Below are positions 1-6,540 of a stretch of DNA of 47,627 bases, piece after piece. The position numbers and the translations under genes were made by a program. The notes beneath the pieces were generated by a model that worked only from the letters and a program-made list of their open reading frames with translations, searched no databases and was not told the DNA's origin. Origin of the DNA: an uncultured Clostridia bacterium (GTDB lineage Bacteria; Bacillota; Clostridia; Christensenellales; Aristaeellaceae); NCBI GenBank assembly GCA_947167215.1, contig CAMVHE010000018.1:1-47627 (forward strand), written 5' to 3'. Each line of letters begins with the position of its first letter. Positions within the stretch are counted from its first letter, which is position 1.

Positions 1-719
1 CGCAGCCAGTTCAGGCCTTCCAGGTAAGCGGGGGACTTGTGAGCGGGATAGATGTTGCCGTTCTCGTCCACGCCCCAGTTGTTGGGAGCGCCGAAAGCCA
101 CGGTGATCACGTTGATGGTGCCCGCGGTGTAGGAGCACATATTGAGGGCATAGGTGTCGGGGCTGTACTTGGCCAGGGCTTCCGCCAGCTCGGTCAGGTC
201 TGCCAGGGTGGTGACTTCCTTGTCAAAGCCCATTTCCTTGGCAATGTCCTTGCGGTAGTAGATACCGCCGCGGGGGAATGCACGGCTGCGGTAGATACCG
301 TATACATGGCCGTCCACGGAGATGTTGTTGTAGATCTGCTCATTGCCGGCAGCCAGGTGCGGATAGTTTTCTGCATCCTTGACCACTTCCGTCAGATCAT
401 GGAAAGCTCCGGCACGGGCGGAGTTGATGATCAGGGGGTTGCGGGCGTCCGTAGCTGCAATCAGCATCGGGGGATTCTTATCCGCCAGCGTGGTGTTCAG
501 CAGGTCGCCATAGGTGGAGTTGGGGCCCCAGATCGGCACCAGCTTCACGCCGGTGGCTGCCTGGATGGCATCCAGCACGGGGTTGTTCTCCGCTGCGAAA
601 TCTACCTCCGCAGGGAATTCGGGCAGCATTACGGTGATTTCAAAAGGTTCTTCCGCAAGAGCAAGGCTCATGGCGGCAAGCATCACCAGCACAAGGAACA
701 GAGTAGCCAGTTTCTTCAT
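1..719 (-). CDS. Sugar ABC transporter solute-binding protein, LplA-like (3' end outside window)
   Basis: Extracellular binding protein of an ABC sugar importer; only the first 239 or so residues are inside the window. The start is the ATG at 717-719, preceded by GGAGG. Residues 1-22 form a signal peptide (MKKLATLF then a hydrophobic core ending in LALA), followed by a mature start EEPFEITVMLP and a region like the large LplA-type family (usually about 500-550 aa). There is no cysteine near the cleavage site, so it lacks a lipobox. It is the fourth gene of a minus-strand operon, 90 bp after a YtcP-type permease, an order (GH105, LplB-like, YtcP-like, binding protein) that points to uptake of rhamnogalacturonan-derived oligosaccharides. 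The substrate is inferred from neighbours only. Confidence 0.85.
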   Translation of the reverse strand, partial: MKKLATLFLVLVMLAAMSLALAEEPFEITVMLPEFPAEVDFAAENNPVLDAIQAATGVKLVPIWGPNSTYGDLLNTTLADKNPPMLIAATDARNPLIINSARAGAFHDLTEVVKDAENYPHLAAGNEQIYNNISVDGHVYGIYRSRAFPRGGIYYRKDIAKEMGFDKEVTTLADLTELAEALAKYSPDTYALNMCSYTAGTINVITVAFGAPNNWGVDENGNIYPAHKSPAYLEGLNWL

Positions 720-809
720 TGAGAGTTCCTCCTTTTCTTATTGTTATCATTCAGCGGCATGCGCCGCGGATAACCTGTCTTGTTTCCCGGAAGCATGTTC
801 CGGAGCCTG

Positions 810-1754
810 TCAGCCTTTCAGAGCGCCGACCATGACGCCCTTGACGAAATACTTCTGCAGGAAGGGGTACACGCACATGATCGGAACGGTGGAGACAACG
901 ATAACTGCCATCTTGATGGACTGTTCCGGGGGCTGTACGAAGTCGGGATCCATGTTCGCCATATCGCCGGCGGAGCCGTTGCTCATGATGATCAGCTCCC
1001 GCAGCAGCACCTGCAGCGGCCATTTTTCCTTGGCGCCGGTCATGTAGATCATGGCGCCGAAGTAGGCGTTCCAGTGGCCCACGGCATAGAACAGGCCGAA
1101 GGTGGCCAGCACCGGCAGGGACAGCGGAAGCACGATCTTCCACAGAACACCGATATCCGTGCATCCGTCAATGGTGGCGGATTCCTCCAGCTCCTGCGGA
1201 ATGCCCTGGAAGAAGTTCTTGACGATCATCATGTTGTAGGCACTGATGGCGCCGGGCAGCAGCACGGACAGATAGGAGTTCTTGAGATTCAGAATATTGG
1301 CCACCACGATGTAGTTCGGGATCATTCCGCCGGAGAAGAACATGGAGAAGATGACCATATTCAGGAAGAAATTGCGTCCGCGCAGGCGGGGCTTGGAAAT
1401 GGCGTAGGCCATGGTAACGGTGAAGAACAGGTTGATCAGCGTGCCCGTCACCGTAATGAAGATCGAGTTCAGGAATCCGTTCAGGATCTTGTTGGAGGAG
1501 AAGATAAAGCGGTATGCATTGATCGTCACGTCCCGGGGAATGATGAACATGGGACGTGTGGCGATTTCATACTCCGTGGCGAAGGACGCACCGATGATAT
1601 AGATGAAAGGAAGAATGGTGGTAAAGGCCACCAGGGTCAGAAATAGGTAGTTGAAAGCATCGAAGAGGCGGCTGCCTACCGTGGCATTCTGTCCCACCGG
1701 GCCGGAGGGCTTGCTGTTCTTTCCAGCCTTCATAGTATTATCCTGCTGTGACAT
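810..1754 (-). CDS. Carbohydrate ABC transporter permease, YtcP/LplC-like
   Basis: Inner-membrane subunit of an oligosaccharide importer, 314 aa. The start MSQQDNTMK was chosen because a GGAGG site sits just upstream; an in-frame upstream ATG at 1790 would overlap the previous gene and has no better site. The first transmembrane segment is near residues 30-55, and about six are visible. The cytoplasmic EAA loop, which docks on the ATPase, is seen as ELEESATIDG followed by LWKIVLPLSLP. The C-terminus VKGVMVGALKG is typical of the YtcP group. It begins 16 bp after the stop of its partner permease, so the pair is probably co-translated. No ATPase gene is in this operon. Confidence 0.9.
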   Translation of the reverse strand: MSQQDNTMKAGKNSKPSGPVGQNATVGSRLFDAFNYLFLTLVAFTTILPFIYIIGASFATEYEIATRPMFIIPRDVTINAYRFIFSSNKILNGFLNSIFITVTGTLINLFFTVTMAYAISKPRLRGRNFFLNMVIFSMFFSGGMIPNYIVVANILNLKNSYLSVLLPGAISAYNMMIVKNFFQGIPQELEESATIDGCTDIGVLWKIVLPLSLPVLATFGLFYAVGHWNAYFGAMIYMTGAKEKWPLQVLLRELIIMSNGSAGDMANMDPDFVQPPEQSIKMAVIVVSTVPIMCVYPFLQKYFVKGVMVGALKG

Positions 1755-1770
1755 CCTGCATCCTCCTTTC

Positions 1771-2727
1771 TCAGTAGAGGCCCTGCTCACCCAGCAGGTG
1801 AGCGATCTTGTTGGAGCCTACCACCAGCGTCACGCTGACAATGGATTTCATCAGGCCGATGGCGGAAGCGTAGCTGAACTGTCCCTGCTGCAGGCCCTGC
1901 TGATAGACAAACACGTCAAGGGTCTGGCTGGCTGACCGGTTCAGGGGGTTCGCCATCAGGATCAGGTGGTCATAGCCCGTATCCAGCACGCTGCCCATGC
2001 GCAGGATCAGCATCAGCACGATGGTGGAGCGGATTGCGGGCAGGGTGATGTGCCACAGGCGCTGCAGGCGGTTTGCACCGTCGACCATTGCCGCTTCATA
2101 CAGCTGGGTATCCACGTTGGTCAGCGCCGCCAGGAAGATGATGGTGCCCCATCCCGTCTCCTTCCAGATCGTCTGGCCGATGATCATCCAGCGGAAGGTA
2201 TCGGGAGAACCCATGTAGTTGATAGGTCGTCCCAGGAGCATCTCCGTCCCCTTGTAGACAATGCCGGACGGTCCAAACATGACGAAGGTGATGGAGACCA
2301 CGATAACGATGGAAATAAAGTGCGGAACATACAGGAAGGTCTGCAGCAGCTTCTTGTACCGCAGAGACTGCATTTCATTGAGCAGCAGTGCCAGAATGAT
2401 CGGCGCCGGGAAATAGAAGACGATGTTCATCAGGCTCAGGATCAGTGTATTCTTCAGATACGTGACCCATGCGGGGAACCGGAAGAAATACTTGAACCAT
2501 TTGAATCCCACCCATTCGCTGTGGAGCACGCCGGAGAAAGGAACATAATTCTCGAACGCGATCACGATGCCGAACATGGGCAGGTACTTGAAAATGATAA
2601 AGTACACCAGGCCGGGCAGCAGAAGCAGGTACAGCCACTTGTCCCGCACCAGGTCAGCACGGAGCTTGGTCCAGTACCGCGCCCCCGTGCCGTACATCGC
2701 TTTTCGTTCTTCGCTTTTCTTGCTCAT
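1771..2727 (-). CDS. Carbohydrate ABC transporter permease, LplB-like
   Basis: Second membrane subunit of the same importer, 318 aa, from an ATG preceded by AAAGGCGG. A charged cytoplasmic N-terminus of about 30 residues is followed by a first membrane segment WLYLLLLPGLVYFIIF and the family motif YLPMFGIVIAFENY (LplB proteins usually read YxPxxGxxIAFxxY). The EAA loop reads LYEAAMVDGANRLQRLWHI. LplB-type permeases pair with YtcP-type ones in importers for plant-polysaccharide fragments. It lies 42 bp downstream of the GH105 gene and 16 bp upstream of the YtcP-like permease. Identity as a permease is secure; the substrate is inferred. Confidence 0.9.
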   Translation of the reverse strand: MSKKSEERKAMYGTGARYWTKLRADLVRDKWLYLLLLPGLVYFIIFKYLPMFGIVIAFENYVPFSGVLHSEWVGFKWFKYFFRFPAWVTYLKNTLILSLMNIVFYFPAPIILALLLNEMQSLRYKKLLQTFLYVPHFISIVIVVSITFVMFGPSGIVYKGTEMLLGRPINYMGSPDTFRWMIIGQTIWKETGWGTIIFLAALTNVDTQLYEAAMVDGANRLQRLWHITLPAIRSTIVLMLILRMGSVLDTGYDHLILMANPLNRSASQTLDVFVYQQGLQQGQFSYASAIGLMKSIVSVTLVVGSNKIAHLLGEQGLY

Positions 2728-2769
2728 CTGCGTTCCGCCTTTCTGTTTCGATGCTTTGGTTGCGGTTCT

Positions 2770-3819
2770 TTATGACCGGATCATCAGTTCGGTCAGCATC
2801 AGGAACGTCAGGCCCTGTCCGTAAGCGGTAGGGGTGACGATGATGTCCTTGTAATGCTGCAGGTTATGTCCCATGCCCGTTCCTCCGGAAACGCCCTGCA
2901 CGGCGCCGGTGTCATCGATCTGGCCAAGAACCGCCTCCGCGGACAGCATGCCCATCTGCTGGTACGGTTCCTGGGGCAGCCACCCCAGCCTTACGCCCTT
3001 CAGCACGCCGTAAGCGATGGCGGCTGTGGCACTGGTTTCGCAGTAAGTCTCCTCCACATCGATCAGCGTGGTATAAAGACCGTTGACCCGCTGGTACTTC
3101 CACAGGGCCAGCACCTGATCAAGCCAGGCGCTGCGGATCATCCGCATGGCGGCATCTTCCCGCTTCGTAATATCGTAGAGCTCGATGGCCGCGGCGGTAA
3201 ACCAGGCATTGCCCCGGGCCCAGAAGGCATTGGCAAAATTATGTCTGCGGTCGAAGGTCCAGCCGTGATAGAACAGCCCGTTCACCTTGTTCTGCAGATA
3301 GCGGATATGCATCAGGAACTGGTACTCCGCCTCTTCCACCAGTTCCGGACGGGAAAGCACCACGCCGGCCTTGGCCAGGAACAGGCAGACCATGAACAGC
3401 GTATCGCACCACAGCTGCTGATAGTGCTTGTTCCATACCGTGCAGTGCTGCAGTCCGCCGTACTCCGTGCGGGGCATTTCCTTCATGACCCAGTCAATCC
3501 AGCTTTCAATGACCCGCAGGTATTCCTCTTTCCCGGTCTCCTGGTACAGACAGGTAAGGGTCAGTACGGGGGCCACGGTATTCACATTGCGGTGCGGCTG
3601 CTCCGGCCTGGCCAGCATATCGTCATACCAGCCGGTCAGGTACTCTAGAATGCTCCGGTCCCCGCTCTGCTGATACGTCTTGTAGATGCCGTACAGTGCA
3701 ACGCCCGTGGGCCATTCCCAGTTGTTCATGGTCAAATGTCCGCGGGAAGGATCGTTTCCGTCGGCCCGTTTCAGCATGCCCAGCACGCTGTTCGCAATAT
3801 CCTGATAATTTCCCTGCAT
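2770..3819 (-). CDS. GH105 unsaturated rhamnogalacturonyl hydrolase (YteR-like)
   Basis: Cytosolic enzyme of 349 aa without signal peptide, related to B. subtilis YteR/YesR, which removes the terminal unsaturated galacturonic acid left by rhamnogalacturonan lyases. The fold is an all-helical (alpha/alpha)6 barrel. Visible family features are the LWCDTLFM segment (Asp139, position of the general acid/base) and FWARGNAWF around residue 200. I chose the ATG at 3817-3819 because AGGCGG lies about 10 bp upstream; the in-frame ATG at 3846 has no ribosome site and would fall in the leader next to the operator. It is the first gene of the operon. GH88 is a related family, but the WARGNAW form and the rhamnose-linked neighbours favour GH105. 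Confidence 0.88.
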   Translation of the reverse strand: MQGNYQDIANSVLGMLKRADGNDPSRGHLTMNNWEWPTGVALYGIYKTYQQSGDRSILEYLTGWYDDMLARPEQPHRNVNTVAPVLTLTCLYQETGKEEYLRVIESWIDWVMKEMPRTEYGGLQHCTVWNKHYQQLWCDTLFMVCLFLAKAGVVLSRPELVEEAEYQFLMHIRYLQNKVNGLFYHGWTFDRRHNFANAFWARGNAWFTAAAIELYDITKREDAAMRMIRSAWLDQVLALWKYQRVNGLYTTLIDVEETYCETSATAAIAYGVLKGVRLGWLPQEPYQQMGMLSAEAVLGQIDDTGAVQGVSGGTGMGHNLQHYKDIIVTPTAYGQGLTFLMLTELMIRS

Positions 3820-3851
3820 CCGATAATCACCGCCTGTCTGATTCATACAAA

Positions 3852-3894
3852 TGATAGCGCTTACATTATATATTTATCTCTCATCTGTTGTCAA
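3852..3894 (-). promoter_or_regulatory. Promoter and LacI/cre-type operator of the GH105-permease operon
   Basis: Read on the minus strand: -35 TTGACA (3889-3894), an 18 bp spacer, -10 TATAAT (3865-3870), then the operator ATGTAAGCGCTATCA (3852-3866) overlapping the -10 and start region. The operator matches the cre consensus WTGNAANCGNWWNCA at every position and is also a standard LacI-family palindrome centred on GCGC. Repression by the divergent LacI gene is the simplest reading; CcpA-type carbon catabolite control is the alternative. Confidence 0.75.
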
Positions 3895-3935
3895 TAATCA
3901 TTTTGTAAGTTTTCATAAAATTTTCATTCTCACTC

Positions 3936-3978
3936 TTGTCGTACTGCTCAGAATTAGGTATAATGGTAGCGCTTTCAC
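3936..3978 (+). promoter_or_regulatory. Promoter and operator of the lacI-rhaM-araC operon
   Basis: On the plus strand: -35 TTGTCG (3936-3941), a 17 bp spacer, -10 TATAAT (3959-3964), and directly after it the operator TGGTAGCGCTTTCAC (3964-3978). The GCGCT-centred core is shared with the operator on the facing promoter 100 bp away, which suggests that the LacI protein encoded just downstream binds both and represses its own gene. Confidence 0.72.
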
Positions 3979-4021
3979 AACAACCTGTATCTTTTAATAG
4001 GTCAGAGAGGAGGGAAAAACT

Positions 4022-5059
4022 GTGGGAAATCAGAACACGACCATCTACGACATTGCCTCCGAGGTCGGCGTATCCATCGCCACCGTATCCCGGGTGCTGC
4101 GCGGAGAATCGAACGTTTCCCCGGCAACCCGGGAAAAGGTGCAGCAGGCCATGGACCGCCTCAACTACCGTCCCAGTTCCATCGCCCGGGGGCTCACCAG
4201 CAAGACCACCCATTCCCTGGGCATCGTCCTCCCGAAGCTCCTGAACCCGCACTATGCCATGATCTTCACCGGTGCACAGGAGGAGGCGCTCCGGCAGGGC
4301 TATTCCCTCAGCCTCTTTTCCTGGTCAAGCCTGGATACGGATGCCTATAACCCTGCCACCATGCTGATCGAGCGCAGGCTGGACGGCCTCATTGTCTGTG
4401 TGGAGTACTCCCCGCCAGGCCGCGACGAACTTGTCCAGAAGGCCCTTCAGACCCTCCGGCGCTTCATGCCGGTGGTACTCATCGGCTGTGTGCCGCCCTG
4501 GTATGATTTTCCTTCGGTCACCCACAATAACGCTGCCATGATGCGCAGCATTGTGGCCTACCTGACGGGTCTTGGACATGAGAACATTGCCTTCATCGGC
4601 GGCATCGAGGAGGATAAGGATCCCCACCGCCGGGACGAGGGGTACCGGGCGGGCCTGCAGGATGCCAGGCTGCCCTACATTGCCTCCTACCGTGTTTACG
4701 GGAAAGGAACGGCGGAAGCCGGGAAGGAAGCACTGGATGGAATGCTGAACAGCCTCCGGCGCGACCGCTGGCCCACTGCCGTCATTGCGCTGAACGACCT
4801 GGTGGCCATGGGATGCCTCCGCTCCGCCCTGGAGCACGGCATTTCCGTCCCGTCGCAGATGTCCGTCATCGGCTGCGACGACCTGTTCTGCGCCCCCTTC
4901 CTGTCGCCCCCCCTGACCAGCATCAATACCCATCAGCAGCAGACCGGCGCCCGTGCCGTGCAGCTGCTCATCAGCGGAGAACAGCTGCGGGAAACCGTCA
5001 GCTGGGAACTGATCGAGCGCGCATCCTGCGCGCCGGTCCATAAAGAAACGGAGGATTAG
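4022..5059 (+). CDS. LacI-family transcriptional regulator (rhamnose/rhamnogalacturonan locus)
   Basis: DNA-binding regulator of 345 aa with GTG start, preceded by GGAGGG at 7-8 bp. The N-terminal helix-turn-helix and hinge read TIYDIASEVGVSIATVSRVL (residues 7-26), the classic LacI pattern; the hinge helix SSIARGLTSKTTHS follows near residue 57. From about 65 onward it is a periplasmic-binding-protein-like effector domain. It is divergent from the GH105-transporter operon and 3 bp upstream of rhaM. Similar operators lie on both promoters, so it probably controls both directions in response to a rhamnose-containing inducer. The inducer itself cannot be read from sequence. Confidence 0.93.
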   Translation: MGNQNTTIYDIASEVGVSIATVSRVLRGESNVSPATREKVQQAMDRLNYRPSSIARGLTSKTTHSLGIVLPKLLNPHYAMIFTGAQEEALRQGYSLSLFSWSSLDTDAYNPATMLIERRLDGLIVCVEYSPPGRDELVQKALQTLRRFMPVVLIGCVPPWYDFPSVTHNNAAMMRSIVAYLTGLGHENIAFIGGIEEDKDPHRRDEGYRAGLQDARLPYIASYRVYGKGTAEAGKEALDGMLNSLRRDRWPTAVIALNDLVAMGCLRSALEHGISVPSQMSVIGCDDLFCAPFLSPPLTSINTHQQQTGARAVQLLISGEQLRETVSWELIERASCAPVHKETED

Positions 5060-5062
5060 AAA

Positions 5063-5380
5063 ATGGAACGTTTTGCCTGGAAAGGACGCATCAAAGAAGG
5101 CATGCAGGAGGAATACAAGCGCCGCCATGATGAAATCTGGCCCGAAATGGTCTCCCTGCTGAAGGAAGCCGGCATCCGCAACTATACCATCTGGAGCGAC
5201 GGGCGGGATGTCTTCGGCTATTACGAGTGTGAAAAGGGCATCGCCTTTGCCGAAAAGACCCAGGCGGAGAGCCCCGTCGTGGACAAGTGGAATGACTATA
5301 TGCAGGATGTGCTGGACCTGGTGATGGATCCGGAAACCGGCGCCCAGCCCAAGCTGCGCATGATGTTCAAAATGGAGTAG
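5063..5380 (+). CDS. rhaM: L-rhamnose mutarotase
   Basis: Small cytosolic enzyme of 105 aa that interconverts the alpha and beta anomers of L-rhamnose, so that rhamnose isomerase receives its preferred form. The length equals the E. coli enzyme (104 aa), and the active-site stretch EEYKRRHDEIWPEM gives Tyr18 and His22 at the same positions as in E. coli RhaM; a later W-x-x-YM-x-DV pattern (DKWNDYMQDVLDL) also fits. The start is ATG, 3 bp after the lacI stop, with GGAGG at the end of lacI, so translation is coupled. It ties this locus to rhamnose catabolism; no rhaA, rhaB or rhaD gene is in the window. Confidence 0.93.
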   Translation: MERFAWKGRIKEGMQEEYKRRHDEIWPEMVSLLKEAGIRNYTIWSDGRDVFGYYECEKGIAFAEKTQAESPVVDKWNDYMQDVLDLVMDPETGAQPKLRMMFKME

Positions 5381-5398
5381 ACGCAAAGGAGAGACACC

Positions 5399-6349
5399 AT
5401 GGGAAGACCGAGGCATACGGTGCTCGAATACCGCAGTTATGAGCTGCCCGCCGAGTTCCCCGCACTGGTGCTAACCGGCAGCCAGTGGCACATCAGTCCG
5501 ATCCCCGGCAGACACCTGCATATCCATAACTGTCTCGAGATCGGCCTGTGCCATTCTTCCGGCGGCACCCTGGTCTTTGACAACCAGCGCATTCATTTTT
5601 CCGCAGGGGATGTCACCTGCATCGCCCGCAACGTCCCCCACACCACCTGGTCCGATCCGGAGGAAGCCAGCCGCTGGAGCTATCTGTTCCTGGACCCGGA
5701 CGCACTGCTGGGGAGCGCCGTGATGCAGCAGTGCTTCAGCATCCGGGACATGAAGTTTTTCCTTTCCGACTGCCATCTGCTGCTGCGTTCCGGAGAGTAT
5801 CCCTGGGCACGGCGGTATGTTGAAGAGATCATCGGGGAGATGGTCCGGTGCGCGCCGGGATACCAGACCTGCGTGCGCGGGCTGTTTGCCGCCCTGCTGA
5901 CCCGCATGCTGCGCATCTATACCCATGGGAACAATGAAACGGTCCGGGACCCGTATATATCCGTCCTTTCTCCCGCACTGGATTACCTGCATGAAAACTA
6001 CATGCTGAAATTCCCCCAGCAGCATCTCTCCGATCTCTGCCACCTGAGCCCCACCCACTTCCGGAGACTGTTCCGGGCACAGATCGGCACCTCGCCCCTG
6101 GCTTTCCTGCACCAGACCCGCATTCTCAAAAGCTGCTCCCTGCTTCGTTCCTCCAGGCTCTCGGTCACGGAGATCGCCGGCCGGGTGGGCTATAATTCCC
6201 TGAGCAGCTACAACCGGCACTTTGTCCAGGCCATGGGCTGCACGCCGCTGGTCTGGCGGAAAACCGCCGGGGAAAGCCTCCGCCCCTCCCTGCTGACCTT
6301 TAACGGCTGGACGGAAGCGGAAGCAGTTCCCTCCGACACGGAACCGTAA
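5399..6349 (+). CDS. AraC-family transcriptional regulator with cupin sensor domain
   Basis: Regulator of 316 aa. The N-terminal part holds a cupin-like sugar-sensing domain with histidine-rich strands (HLHIHNCLEIGLCHSSGG, residues 39-56) and FSAGDVTCIARNVPHTTW near residue 80. The C-terminal 100 residues are two helix-turn-helix units: QHLSDLCHLSPTHFRRLFRA and SVTEIAGRVGYNSLSSYNRH. It starts 18 bp after rhaM with AAAGGAG and is the third gene of the lacI-rhaM-araC operon. AraC proteins of this form are usually activators of sugar loci; RhaS/RhaR are well-known rhamnose examples, but the similarity here is only at family level. Its targets are unknown. Confidence 0.92.
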   Translation: MGRPRHTVLEYRSYELPAEFPALVLTGSQWHISPIPGRHLHIHNCLEIGLCHSSGGTLVFDNQRIHFSAGDVTCIARNVPHTTWSDPEEASRWSYLFLDPDALLGSAVMQQCFSIRDMKFFLSDCHLLLRSGEYPWARRYVEEIIGEMVRCAPGYQTCVRGLFAALLTRMLRIYTHGNNETVRDPYISVLSPALDYLHENYMLKFPQQHLSDLCHLSPTHFRRLFRAQIGTSPLAFLHQTRILKSCSLLRSSRLSVTEIAGRVGYNSLSSYNRHFVQAMGCTPLVWRKTAGESLRPSLLTFNGWTEAEAVPSDTEP

Positions 6350-6419
6350 AAGGGACGCGGCTCCTTCTGCCCGCGGGCTCTTCCCGTATCCGGCACCGGC
6401 TCCCCGTTCCCCCTTTCCT

Positions 6420-6446
6420 GCCCGGCAGCTTCCTGCCGGGCTTTTC
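6420..6446 (+). terminator. Intrinsic terminator after the araC gene
   Basis: Perfect stem CCCGGCAG / CTGCCGGG (extended by a G-C pair) with a four-base loop, followed by TTTT. It lies 70 bp after the AraC stop and ends the lacI-rhaM-araC transcript. Confidence 0.75.
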
Positions 6447-6462
6447 CGTCCCCGCCGGACGC

Positions 6463-6506
6463 AGAAAAAGCGGAGCCTTTCCGGGCTCCGCCGCTTTGTT
6501 TTTTTC
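6463..6506. terminator. Bidirectional terminator between araC and the GH112 gene
   Basis: Stem GCGGAGCC / GGCTCCGC with a short loop, flanked by a long T run on the plus side (6499-6505) and by an A run on the other side, which gives a T run on the minus strand. It separates two convergent genes and can serve both. Confidence 0.75.
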
Positions 6507-6540
6507 TGTCTGAATCCTGCACCGGAAGGCGCAGGCGGCT

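Noticed and set aside
4022-6349. A full rhamnose catabolic operon (rhaA, rhaB, rhaD)
   Set aside because: Only rhaM is present; no isomerase, kinase or aldolase signature was found here or elsewhere in the window.
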